Positions 6,155 through 14,235 of a DNA stretch of 64,000 nt are shown piece by piece. The translations under genes and the position numbers were made by a program. Source of the DNA: Phenylobacterium haematophilum. Its GTDB lineage: Bacteria > Pseudomonadota > Alphaproteobacteria > Caulobacterales > Caulobacteraceae. Under the pieces are notes generated by a model. The model saw only the letters and a program-made list of their open reading frames with translations. It ran no database searches and was not told the origin of the DNA. Position 1 is the stretch's first letter. Each line of letters starts with the position of its first letter. The stretch covers positions 1 to 64,000 of the forward strand of contig NZ_JACIDK010000007.1 in NCBI RefSeq assembly GCF_014196295.1, written 5' to 3'.

Positions 6155-9100
6155 CTAGATCAACGCTGGCTCGGCTTCGGTCGCGGGCTTGACGGACCTG
6201 CGGCCGATCACCCGGCTGGCGAAGGCCGGCAGCACCACCAGGGTCAGCAGGGTGGCGGTGATCAGGCCGCCGATCACCACGGTGGCCAGCGGCTTCTGCA
6301 CCTCGGCCCCCGCCCCGCTGGCCAGCGCCATCGGCATGAAGCCGAGCACGGCGACCAGGGCGGTGGTCAGCACGGCGCGTAGGCGGGCCATGGAGCCCTC
6401 TACCGCCGCCACGCGCGGGTCCATGCCGGCCTCGATCCGCTCGCGGATCGCCTGGATCAGCACCAACCCGTTCAGGGTCGCGACCCCGGAGACGGCGATG
6501 AAGCCGACCGCGGCCGAGACCGAGAACGGCATGCCCCGCAGAAGCAGGGCCATCGCTCCGCCGACCAGGGCCAGCGGCACGCAGGCGAAGACCAGTCCCG
6601 CCTGAGCGGCCGAGCCGAACGCGAAGTAGAGCAGCACCGCGATGGTCGCGAAGACGATCGGTACGACGATCGCCAGCCGCGCCTCGGCACGCTGCAGGTT
6701 CTCGAACTGGCCGCCCCAGTCAATCCAGGCCCCGGCCGGCAGTTTGACTTCTTCGGCCACGGCGGCCCGGGCCTCAGTGACGAAGCCGCCCAGGTCGCGG
6801 CCGCGGACATTGGCCTGGACGACGATCCGCCGCTTGCCGTTCTCGCGGCTGATCTGGTTCGGACCCTCGCCCTCCTGGAACTGGATGACCGAGCCGAGCG
6901 GCGCCATCACTGCCCCGTCGTTCGCCGCCAGCGGCGTCTGGGCGACGACGGAGAGGTCGTTGCGCGCCTCCTCCGGCAGGCGGACCATCACGTCGAAGCG
7001 GCGGTCGCCCTCGTAGACCCGGCCGGCGGTGCGGCCGGCCAGGGCGATCTGGACCGCGTCGGCGGCGTCGGCGGCATGGACGCCGTGCAGGGCGGCGGCG
7101 GAGCGGTCGACCTGGGCGGTCATCATCGGCAGGCCGGACACCTGCTCGACCTTGACGTCGGCCGCGCCCTTTACGCCGCGCAGCACGGTGGCGATCTTCT
7201 CGGCCGTGGCCTCCATCTCGTTGAAGTCGTCGCCATAGACCTTGACCGCCACGTCCGAGCGGACGCCGGAGATCAGCTCGTTGAAGCGCATCTGGATCGG
7301 CTGGGTGAACTCGTAGGCGTTGCCGATCTGGCCGGCGGCGACCTTCTCGATCTTGGCGGCGACGTCGGCCTTGCTGAGGCTGCGGTCGGGCCAGTCCTTG
7401 CGGTCCTTGAGGATCACGAAGGTGTCGGAGATGCTTGGCGGCATCGGGTCGGTGGCGACCTCGGCGGTGCCGGTCTTGGAGAAGACGTTCTCGACCTCGG
7501 GGATCTTGATCAGCGCTTTCTCAAGCCGAGCCTGCATCTCCAGCGACTGTTCGAGCGAAGCGCTGGGTACGCGCAGGGCCTGGACCAGCACGTCCTTCTC
7601 GTCGAGCGTCGGGATGAACTCGCGGCCCAGCAGGCTGAACACCGCCAGCCCGACCAGCACCATCGCGCCGGCGCCGAGGGCGACCCGGCGCGGATAAGCG
7701 ACGGCCTGGCGCACCAGCGGCTCCAGCCGGCCGCGGACGACCGCCTCGGCCCTGGACTGATGTTCGCGGTCGGGCGGCTTGATGAACAGCGCGGCCAGCG
7801 CCGGGACCAGGGTGAAGGTCAGGATGAAGGCCCCGGCCAGGGCCAGCATGACCGTCGCGGCCATTGGGTGGAACATCTTGCCCTCGATGCCTTCGAGCGC
7901 CAGCAGCGGGGCGTACACGAGCAGGATGATCGCCTGACCGTAGGCCGCAGGGCGGACCATCTGGCGGGCGGCGGCGACCGCTTCGCTCATCCGTTCGGAC
8001 TTGGTCAGGTCGCGTCCCTCGGCCTGACGTCGCTCGGTCAACCGGCGAAGCGTGTTCTCGACCACGACGACCGCCCCGTCGACCAGCAGGCCGAAGTCGA
8101 GGGCGCCCAGGCTCATCAGGTTTCCGGAGACACCGAACCGGTTCATGCCGATGACGCCGAACAGGAAGGCCAGCGGGATGACCAGGGCGGTGATGATCGC
8201 CGCGCGCACGTTCCCGAGCAGCAGGAACAGCACGACGATGACCAGCAGCGCGCCCTCGGCCAGGCTGGTGCGGACGGTCGAGATCGTGCGGTCGACGAGC
8301 GCGGTGCGGTCGAGGACCGGCGTCGCCTCGACCCCCGGCGGCAGCGAGGCCTGGATCTGATCCAGCCGCTGGCCGACCGCGTGAGCGACGGTGCGGCTGT
8401 TCTCGCCGGCCAGCATCAGGGCGGTGCCGATCACCACCTCCTCGCCGTGCTGCTGGGCGGCGCCGAGGCGCGCGGCCTGACCGATCTCGACGGTGGCGAC
8501 GTCGGAGACGCGGACCACCAAGCCGCCCCGGTTCTTGATCGGGGCGGCGGCCAGGTCCACGGCCGAGCGCACGCGGGCGTCGGCGCGGACCACGAAGGCC
8601 TCACCGCCGCGGGAAATGTAGCCCGCGCCGGCGACGGTGTTGGCGTGCTCGACCGCCTCGACCACTTCGTTGAGGCCGACGCCGTAGGCGGTCATGCGGG
8701 CGGGATCGGGCCGCACCGCGTACTTCTTGACGTAGCCGCCGATGACGTCGATCCCGGCGACGCCGGGAACGGTCTTCAGCTGTGGGGTGATGATCCAGTC
8801 CTGGACGGTGCGCAGGTAGGTCGCCTTGGCCATCTCGGTCGTCAGGCGCTCGCCCTCGGGAGTGAGATAGGACCCGTCCGGCTGTGGGCCCGGCTGGCCG
8901 GGCTTCACGCCCTTGGCCGGCGCCATCTTGACCGTCCACATCATCACTTCGCCCAGGCCCGTGGTGATCGGGGCCAGGGCCGGCTCGGCGCCCGGAGGCA
9001 GCTCGTCGCGCGCGCCCTGCAGGCGTTCGGTGACCTGGTTGCGGGCGAAGTAGACGTCGGTCTGGTCGGTGAAGACCGCGGTGATCTGCGAGAACCCGTT

Positions 9101-9361
9101 GCGGCTGATCGAGCGGGTCTCGACCAGGCCCGGGATGCCGGTCAGCGCGGTCTCCAGCGGATAGGTGACCCGCTGTTCGATCTCCTCGGGCGACAGGGCC
9201 GGAGCGACGGTGGTCACCTGCACCTGGCGGTTGGTGATGTCGGGCACCGCGTCGATCGGCAGCCGGAAGAGTTCGACCGCGCCGTAGGCGGCGATAGCCA
9301 GCGCGATCAGGATGACCGCGAAGCGGTGGCGCACGGACAGCGCCACGATCTTGTTCAGCAT
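6155..9361 (-). CDS. czcA: CzcA-type heavy-metal efflux RND pump
   Basis: 1068 residues, full length for the HME-RND family. The N terminus (MLNKIVALSVRHRFAVILIALAIAAYG) is the first membrane helix, followed by a large periplasmic porter domain, a second helix group (about 360-560), a second porter domain and the last helix group. The fourth-helix segment GALDFGLLVDGAVVVVENTLRR carries the DFG-x3-DG-x6-E signature typical of divalent-cation pumps (Co/Zn/Cd/Ni), rather than the AIG-MVDAA of CusA copper/silver pumps. It expels metal from periplasm or cytoplasm using the proton gradient, with the adaptor and TolC-type channel encoded just upstream (10 bp gap). Last gene of the metal operon. Confidence 0.95.
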   Translation of the reverse strand: MLNKIVALSVRHRFAVILIALAIAAYGAVELFRLPIDAVPDITNRQVQVTTVAPALSPEEIEQRVTYPLETALTGIPGLVETRSISRNGFSQITAVFTDQTDVYFARNQVTERLQGARDELPPGAEPALAPITTGLGEVMMWTVKMAPAKGVKPGQPGPQPDGSYLTPEGERLTTEMAKATYLRTVQDWIITPQLKTVPGVAGIDVIGGYVKKYAVRPDPARMTAYGVGLNEVVEAVEHANTVAGAGYISRGGEAFVVRADARVRSAVDLAAAPIKNRGGLVVRVSDVATVEIGQAARLGAAQQHGEEVVIGTALMLAGENSRTVAHAVGQRLDQIQASLPPGVEATPVLDRTALVDRTISTVRTSLAEGALLVIVVLFLLLGNVRAAIITALVIPLAFLFGVIGMNRFGVSGNLMSLGALDFGLLVDGAVVVVENTLRRLTERRQAEGRDLTKSERMSEAVAAARQMVRPAAYGQAIILLVYAPLLALEGIEGKMFHPMAATVMLALAGAFILTFTLVPALAALFIKPPDREHQSRAEAVVRGRLEPLVRQAVAYPRRVALGAGAMVLVGLAVFSLLGREFIPTLDEKDVLVQALRVPSASLEQSLEMQARLEKALIKIPEVENVFSKTGTAEVATDPMPPSISDTFVILKDRKDWPDRSLSKADVAAKIEKVAAGQIGNAYEFTQPIQMRFNELISGVRSDVAVKVYGDDFNEMEATAEKIATVLRGVKGAADVKVEQVSGLPMMTAQVDRSAAALHGVHAADAADAVQIALAGRTAGRVYEGDRRFDVMVRLPEEARNDLSVVAQTPLAANDGAVMAPLGSVIQFQEGEGPNQISRENGKRRIVVQANVRGRDLGGFVTEARAAVAEEVKLPAGAWIDWGGQFENLQRAEARLAIVVPIVFATIAVLLYFAFGSAAQAGLVFACVPLALVGGAMALLLRGMPFSVSAAVGFIAVSGVATLNGLVLIQAIRERIEAGMDPRVAAVEGSMARLRAVLTTALVAVLGFMPMALASGAGAEVQKPLATVVIGGLITATLLTLVVLPAFASRVIGRRSVKPATEAEPALI

Positions 9362-9371
9362 GGCGGCCCCC

Positions 9372-10520
9372 CTAGTGTCCGTGCTCTGCTTCGCCCTTGG
9401 CGAGCTCGGCCTTGAGGACGAAGGCGCCGCGGCCGGCGACGCGCTCGTCGCCTTTCAGCCCGGCGACGATCTGGGTCTGCCCGCCGCCGGAGCGGCCGGC
9501 GGTGACCGAGCGGGCGCGGAAGCCGTCCTTCTCGGCGACGAACACGACCTGGCGGCCCTCGACCGTCTGCACGGCCTCGGACGGCACGCTGGGCAGGCCC
9601 TTGCCGTCGGCGGGGACCTGGGCGCTGACCGCCGCGCCGGGCGTCAGTGCGCCGGAGGTGGGCCGGGCGCGGACGATGGCCGCGCCGGTCGCCAGCTGCG
9701 AGAGCGGGGCGATGCCGACGATCTGGGCGGAGGCCTCGCGGCCGTCTGGACCGATCAGCTTCAGCGGCGCGCCGACGGCGAGCTTGGCGGCCGAGTCGGC
9801 GGGCACGTTGAACACCACCTCCAGGCGCTCGGGGTTGGAGACCTCGGCGACCGTGGCCCCTTGGGCGACGAAGCCCCCCGGGGCGACCTGGACGCTGGTC
9901 ACCAGTCCGGCGATGGGGCTGCGCAGGGTGGCCTGCCCGCCGGCGCCGGGCGAGCCGGAGGCGGCGGCGCGGGCCTGGGCGGCGGCGGCCTGAGCGCTGG
10001 CGCGGACCGATGCGGCGCGGACGGCCTCCCAGTCCTGCTGGGCGGTGACGCCGGCCTTCAGCAGCCGGTCCTCGCGGGCCAGGGCGGCGCGGGCGGCCTG
10101 CGCCTCGGCGGCTGCGGCGGCGGCTTCGGCGCGGACGCTGGCGCCGTCGGCGCTGCGGATCACCACCACCCCGCCGCCGGCGGCGACCTGGGCGCCGGGC
10201 GACAGCAGCACGCGCTCGACGACGCCGGAGACCGGGGCGGCGACCACGGCGCGGGCGTGGGGCGCGGCTTCGACCCGGCCGGTCAGGCGGATGTCGGAGC
10301 CTCCACCGCGGCCGACGGTGACGACGGCGACGCCGGCGGCGGCGGCCTGGTCGGCGGGCAGGGCGATGAAGCCTTCCTCGCCGTCCTTCTCTTCGTCATG
10401 GGTTTCCTCGCCGCGGGCGTCCGCCGGCGCGGCGCGGAACGTGGCCAGGCCGTAGCCGGCCGCCAGGGCGAGCGCGATCGCCCCGCCGGTGAGCAGGTTT
10501 CGTTTGTCGAGCAGCATCAT
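9372..10520 (-). CDS. czcB: Efflux RND periplasmic adaptor (CzcB/CusB type)
   Basis: 382 residues: signal/anchor helix near 8-27, then an acidic, His-containing linker (THDEEKDGEEG) that could bind metal. A split barrel-sandwich/lipoyl domain follows (ARAVVAAPVSGVVERVLLSPGAQV and LRSPIAGLVTSVQVAPGGFV) around a long Ala-rich coiled-coil hairpin (about 125-205), then a beta-barrel domain and a membrane-proximal domain. The C terminus ends in EAEHGH, another possible metal ligand cluster. It bridges the CzcA pump to the TolC-like channel. Its start overlaps the stop of the channel gene by one base (TAATG), and a second ATG follows immediately. Confidence 0.93.
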   Translation of the reverse strand: MMLLDKRNLLTGGAIALALAAGYGLATFRAAPADARGEETHDEEKDGEEGFIALPADQAAAAGVAVVTVGRGGGSDIRLTGRVEAAPHARAVVAAPVSGVVERVLLSPGAQVAAGGGVVVIRSADGASVRAEAAAAAAEAQAARAALAREDRLLKAGVTAQQDWEAVRAASVRASAQAAAAQARAAASGSPGAGGQATLRSPIAGLVTSVQVAPGGFVAQGATVAEVSNPERLEVVFNVPADSAAKLAVGAPLKLIGPDGREASAQIVGIAPLSQLATGAAIVRARPTSGALTPGAAVSAQVPADGKGLPSVPSEAVQTVEGRQVVFVAEKDGFRARSVTAGRSGGGQTQIVAGLKGDERVAGRGAFVLKAELAKGEAEHGH

Positions 10521-11749
10521 TACGCTCCGAAGGGGGTCTTGCCGGCCAGGCGCGCGGCCTCGGCCAGGGCGCGGACGCGGGCCAGGCGGGCCTCCAGCGT
10601 CTGCAGGCGCGCGGCGGCCAGGGCGCGGCGCGCGGCGGTGAGTTCGAGCAGCGGCAGGCGGCCGGCCTCGTAGCCGATCCGCGCCAGCCGGTAGGCTTCG
10701 GCGGCGGCCGCTTCGCCGGCGGCTGCGGCGCTAGCCTGGGCGCTGGCGCTGCGCGCGTGGGAACGGGCGGCGGCCAGGTCGGCGACGGCGTCGAGCCTCG
10801 CTTGGGCCAGCCGCGCCTCGGCCGCGGCCAACTCGGCGCGGGCGGCGGCGGTGTTTCCGCGGTTGCGGTCGAACAGCGGCAACGGCAACGCGGCGCCGGC
10901 GACCATGGCGGTGGAGCCGTCCCCGGCGAAGCGGCGCACGCCGGCAGAGACGGTGAGGTCGGGGCGGGATTGAAGCTGCTCGACGCGAACCTTGGCCGCG
11001 GCGCTGTCGCGGTCGGCCTGGGCGGACAGCACCGCCGGAGTGTCCACGGGCTCGGCGTCGATGGCGGCGTCGGCCGACAGCAGGCTGGAGGTCAGGGAGT
11101 CGTAGGTGTCGCCCGATCCGGCCTGGGCTGACAGGCGGCCGAAGGCGGCGTCGCGGGCGGCCAGCGCCTGGTCGAGCCCGGCCTGGGCGGACTGGGCGTC
11201 GGCCTGCGCCTGCAGGCCGCGCAGGCGGGCTTCCTTGCCGGCCTCGACCAGAAGATCGGCGGCGCGGGCGTCGCTCTGGGCGGCCTCCAGCAGTTCGCGG
11301 GCCTGGTCGGCCCGCAGCTGCGCGGCCTCCGCCTCGGCGTAGCCGACCGCCAGGGCGGCGGCGTAGTCGGCCCTAGCCTGGGCGTCACGGGCGCGGGCCA
11401 GATCGACGTCCCTCCGCGCGCCGTCGATGCGCGCGCCGCGCTTGCCGCCCAGCTCGAGCGTCTGGCTGAGCGACAGCGTGGTCTCGGCGGAATCGAGGCC
11501 TTCCATCGGGCCCTTGCCCGCGAAGTTCTCGACGTCGAGCGACAGCTCGGGATTGCGCCAGGCGCCGGCCTGATCGAGGCGGCCTTGGGCGGCGGCGATC
11601 TGTGCCTGGCTTTCGGCGCGGCGAGGCGCCTGGGCGGACTGGGCCAGCAGGTCTTGGAATGAAGGGGCGGGCGCAGCCAGGACTGGATGGGCGCACGCCA
11701 GGCCGCCCGCGGCCAGCAAGGCCGCCAGACGGACGTGATGGGGAGGCAT
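10520..11749 (-). CDS. czcC: TolC-family outer-membrane channel (CzcC type)
   Basis: 409 residues with a signal peptide (about 1-25, ending VLAAPAP). The body is Ala/Gln/Arg-rich and strongly helical, with two outer membrane efflux protein (OEP) repeats. LSLSQTLELGGKRGARIDGARRDVDLARARDAQARADY is the typical first-repeat signature, and LPLPLFDRNRGNTAAARAELAAAEARL is the corresponding segment in the second. It forms the outer-membrane exit duct for the CzcBA pump. It is coupled to the adaptor gene by a one-base overlap and lies 52 bp after the His-rich secreted protein gene; a GCGCGC-GTCG-GCGCGC hairpin (11779-11794) occupies that gap. Confidence 0.93.
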   Translation of the reverse strand: MPPHHVRLAALLAAGGLACAHPVLAAPAPSFQDLLAQSAQAPRRAESQAQIAAAQGRLDQAGAWRNPELSLDVENFAGKGPMEGLDSAETTLSLSQTLELGGKRGARIDGARRDVDLARARDAQARADYAAALAVGYAEAEAAQLRADQARELLEAAQSDARAADLLVEAGKEARLRGLQAQADAQSAQAGLDQALAARDAAFGRLSAQAGSGDTYDSLTSSLLSADAAIDAEPVDTPAVLSAQADRDSAAAKVRVEQLQSRPDLTVSAGVRRFAGDGSTAMVAGAALPLPLFDRNRGNTAAARAELAAAEARLAQARLDAVADLAAARSHARSASAQASAAAAGEAAAAEAYRLARIGYEAGRLPLLELTAARRALAAARLQTLEARLARVRALAEAARLAGKTPFGA

Positions 11750-11801
11750 CGGGATCTCCGGAAACGGACAGGACGGGAGCGCGCGTCGGCGCGCGAAACC
11801 G

Positions 11802-12125
11802 TCAGGCCGCGGGAGGACGGGTCGGGGGCGCTGACCTCAGCGTCGCGTGGTCGGCGTCGTCCGCCGGGCGCTGGCGGCCGGCGGCGCCGGTGCGGGCGTC
11901 GATCTCGGTCATGGCCAGCAGCGGCGGGGCGTGGCCCGCGCAATGGGTGGCGCAGTGGGCGCCGGGCGCATGATGGGCCGCGTCGGGATCGCCGTCGCCG
12001 GCATGATGGGCGCTGGCCGCCGCCGGGGCGGCGAAGTCGATGAGCGGTTCGGCGTGGCTGGGCGCGGCCAGCATGACGAAGGTCGCGACGGCCAGCAGGG
12101 CGAGGATCGCCGCGATGCGCCGCAT
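11802..12125 (-). CDS. Small secreted His/Cys-rich protein heading the metal-efflux operon
   Basis: 107 residues. Residues 1-25 are a signal peptide (cleavage after SHA). The mature part is rich in His, Asp and Ala, with HH at 40-41 and 51-52 and the cluster HCATHCAGH at 57-65, which has two Cys and three His. Such a sequence is well suited to metal binding in the periplasm. I chose the ATG at 12125, because the candidate -10 element (12162-12167) would leave the alternative ATG at 12152 almost without a leader. It is the first gene of the unit with czcC, czcB and czcA, so a metal chaperone or sensor role for the pump is a reasonable inference. I do not know a characterised homologue. Confidence 0.75.
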   Translation of the reverse strand: MRRIAAILALLAVATFVMLAAPSHAEPLIDFAAPAAASAHHAGDGDPDAAHHAPGAHCATHCAGHAPPLLAMTEIDARTGAAGRQRPADDADHATLRSAPPTRPPAA

Positions 12126-12161
12126 GCCGTCAATGAGCCCCTGCCCGACCATGCGGCAGGC

Positions 12162-12192
12162 TGTGCATCCTACAGCGGCTGTAGGAGCAAGT
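12162..12192 (-). promoter_or_regulatory. MerR-family-type operator/promoter for the metal-efflux operon
   Basis: A perfect dyad TCCTACAG-CGG-CTGTAGGA (12168-12186) lies between a minus-strand -35 candidate, TTGCTC, and a -10 candidate, TGCACA (12162-12167). The CCTAnAG-N3-CTnTAGG core resembles CadR/PbrR-type operators (for example CCCTATAGTGGCTACAGGG). In this class the regulator binds within the spacer and untwists the promoter. No merR gene is visible in the window. Confidence 0.6.
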
Positions 12193-12291
12193 GCTATTTG
12201 CGAGGTGATCCATGACGCTTGGGGGGCTTCCCAGCGGGACCGTTCTGGCGCCTCTTTGTCCACGAACGGATGTGACGTTGGGGGGATATGT

Positions 12292-13911
12292 ATGCGTGCG
12301 TTGATGACGGCGGCCGCCATGGCCGGCCTGCTGTGTTCGGTCGCGCCGGCGGCGCTGGCCCAGGGCGTTCCGGCCGGCAAGATCGCGGGCCTGAAGGCGC
12401 AGGCCGCAGCCGGGGTCGAGAGCCGGGCCAAGCTGGCCCAGCAGATGAACGACCAGATCTTCTCGTATGGCGAGCTCGCCTTCCAGGAGGTCGAAACCTC
12501 GAAGTACGTCACCGGCGTGCTGGAGAAGAACGGTTTCACCATCCAGCGCGGCGTCGCCGGCCTGCCGACCGGTTGGACCGCGACCTGGACGCATGGGACG
12601 GGCGGCCCAGTCATCGTGCTCGGCAGCGACATCGACGGCATCCCGAAGGCCTCGCAGAAGCCGGGCGTGCCCTGGCACGACCCGCTGGTCGAGGGCGCGC
12701 CGGGCCATGGCGAGGGCCACAACTCCGGCCAGGCGCTGAACGTGGTCGCCGCCCTGGCGGTCAAGGACCTGATGGAGAAGCAGAACATCGCCGGCACGCT
12801 GATGCTGTGGCCGGGCGTCGCCGAGGAACTGCTGGGCGGCAAGGCCTACATGGTCCGCGACGGGGTGTTCAAAGGCGCCGACGTGGCGATCTTCACCCAT
12901 GTCGGCTCGAACCTGGCGACGGCCTGGGGCGCGACGTCGGGCACGGGCCTGGTGTCGGTCGAGTACAATTTCCACGGCGCGTCGGCCCACTCGGCCGGAG
13001 CGCCCTGGCGCGGGCGCAGCGCGCTGGACGCCGTCGAGCTGATGAACATGGGCTGGAACATGCGCCGCGAGCATCTGCGGCCAGAGCAGCGCTCGCACTA
13101 CGTGATCACCGACGGCGGCGACCAGCCCAACGTCGTGCCGTCCAAGGCGACGGTCTGGTACTACTTCCGGGAGCAGACCTTCGACGGCATCAAGAAGAGC
13201 TTCGAGATCGGCGACACCATCGCCGAGGCCGCCGCCAAGATGACCGACACGACCATGGAGCGCCGGGTGCTCGGCACGGCCGCGCCGCGCCACTTCAACC
13301 GGCCGCTGGCCGAAGCCGCCAAGGCCAATATCGACAAGGTCGGGCTGCCGAAGTGGACGCCGGAGGAACAGACCTTCGCCAAGGCGGTCCAGAAGAACCT
13401 CGGCTCCAAGGAGAAGGGGCTGGCCACGGAGCTCGACAAGATGGCGCCGCCGGTCGAGAAGCCCGAGAGCGGCGGTTCGGACGACATCGGAGACATCTCC
13501 TGGACGCTGCCGACCATCACCGTGGTCTATCCGTCGAACATCCCCGACCTGCCCGGGCACCACTGGTCGAACGCGATCTCGATGGCCACGCCGATCGCCC
13601 ACAAGGGCGTGGTCGCCGGTTCGAAGGTGGTGGCGATGACCATGGTCGATGTGCTGACCAAGCCGGAGCTGCGCCGCCAGGCCAAGGACTACTTCGTCAA
13701 CGTCCAGACCAAGGATCAGAAGTACGTCCCGATGATCGGCCCGGACGACAAGCCGCCGATCGAGATCAACACCGAGGTCATGGCCAAGTTCAGGCCGCAG
13801 ATGGCGCCCTTCTACTACGACGCCGAGCGCTACCCGACCTATCTCGACCAGCTTGGCATCAAGTGGCCGCCGACCGAACTCACCCCGCCGAAGGGGACGC
13901 GCGCCGATTGA
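12292..13911 (+). CDS. Secreted M20-family amidohydrolase (AbgB/aminobenzoyl-glutamate hydrolase-like)
   Basis: 539 residues. Start ATG at 12292 follows GGGGGG at about 5 bases and gives a signal peptide (MRALMTAAAMAGLLCSVAPAALAQ). M20 features in order are GSDIDGIP (metal Asp), GEGHNSGQALNVVAAL (metal His region), WPGVAEELLGGKAYM (catalytic Glu and metal Glu), and FHGASAHSAGAPWRGRSALDAVELMNMG (dimerisation-domain His). The sequence then returns to the catalytic domain with GSDDIGDISW and a late HHWSNAIS. The arrangement matches the AbgB-type amidohydrolases, which cleave amides such as p-aminobenzoyl-glutamate; export suggests a peptide or acyl-amino-acid substrate in the periplasm. It is transcribed divergently from the metal operon. 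Confidence 0.9.
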   Translation: MRALMTAAAMAGLLCSVAPAALAQGVPAGKIAGLKAQAAAGVESRAKLAQQMNDQIFSYGELAFQEVETSKYVTGVLEKNGFTIQRGVAGLPTGWTATWTHGTGGPVIVLGSDIDGIPKASQKPGVPWHDPLVEGAPGHGEGHNSGQALNVVAALAVKDLMEKQNIAGTLMLWPGVAEELLGGKAYMVRDGVFKGADVAIFTHVGSNLATAWGATSGTGLVSVEYNFHGASAHSAGAPWRGRSALDAVELMNMGWNMRREHLRPEQRSHYVITDGGDQPNVVPSKATVWYYFREQTFDGIKKSFEIGDTIAEAAAKMTDTTMERRVLGTAAPRHFNRPLAEAAKANIDKVGLPKWTPEEQTFAKAVQKNLGSKEKGLATELDKMAPPVEKPESGGSDDIGDISWTLPTITVVYPSNIPDLPGHHWSNAISMATPIAHKGVVAGSKVVAMTMVDVLTKPELRRQAKDYFVNVQTKDQKYVPMIGPDDKPPIEINTEVMAKFRPQMAPFYYDAERYPTYLDQLGIKWPPTELTPPKGTRAD

Positions 13912-13917
13912 CGCCGC

Positions 13918-13950
13918 GGCCACGGCTCATTTTCGCCATGAGCCGTGGCC
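13918..13950 (+). terminator. 13-bp hairpin between amidohydrolase and EF-hand genes
   Basis: GGCCACGGCTCAT (13918-13930) pairs perfectly with ATGAGCCGTGGCC (13938-13950) around TTTCGCC, 6 bp after the amidohydrolase stop. There is no U-tract. Confidence 0.6.
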
Positions 13951-13980
13951 AGCCTCCGCCTCGGTAACAGGAGGACCCGT

Positions 13981-14235
13981 ATGCGTCTGACCAGCCTCAT
14001 CCTCGCCGCCGCCGCCCTCGCGGGCTCGACCGGCATGGCCTTCGCCGCCGAAGGCCGCTTCATCCACCCGGCCGACACCAGCAAGGACGACCGGATCGAT
14101 AAGACCGAATGGGTGGCCTACAAGCTGCCCGCCGACGAGTTCGCCAAGGCGGACAAGGACAAGAACGGCAAGATCGACGGCCCCGAGTTCGTCGCCTGGG
14201 ACACCGCCTACAAGGCCGCCCACCAGGGCCACTAG
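13981..14235 (+). CDS. Small exported EF-hand protein
   Basis: 84 residues. The ATG is preceded by AGGAGG at good spacing. Residues 1-22 form a signal peptide ending FAA. The mature part has two EF-hand-type loops: DTSKDDRIDKTEW (about 34-46) and DKDKNGKIDGPEF (about 57-69), each with the D-x-D/S-x-N/D-x-I-D-x-x-E spacing of calcium ligands. It probably binds calcium in the periplasm; what it regulates is unknown. The stop shares CTAG with the stop of the convergent cystathionine lyase gene. A hairpin separates it from the amidohydrolase, so the two may be transcribed separately. Confidence 0.85.
   Translation: MRLTSLILAAAALAGSTGMAFAAEGRFIHPADTSKDDRIDKTEWVAYKLPADEFAKADKDKNGKIDGPEFVAWDTAYKAAHQGH

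Noticed and set aside
6155..9361. CusA copper/silver pump assignment for the RND protein
   Set aside because: The fourth-helix signature is DFG...DG...E, typical of divalent-cation pumps, not the AIG/MVDAA form.
7076..9415. Long plus-strand open frame antisense to czcA
   Set aside because: No ribosome-binding site, very Gly/Asp/His/Arg-rich composition, and full overlap with an unmistakable RND pump; a G+C effect.
12130..13923. Long minus-strand frame antisense to the M20 amidohydrolase
   Set aside because: Composition typical of antisense G+C-rich DNA; it would also run through the metal-operon promoter.
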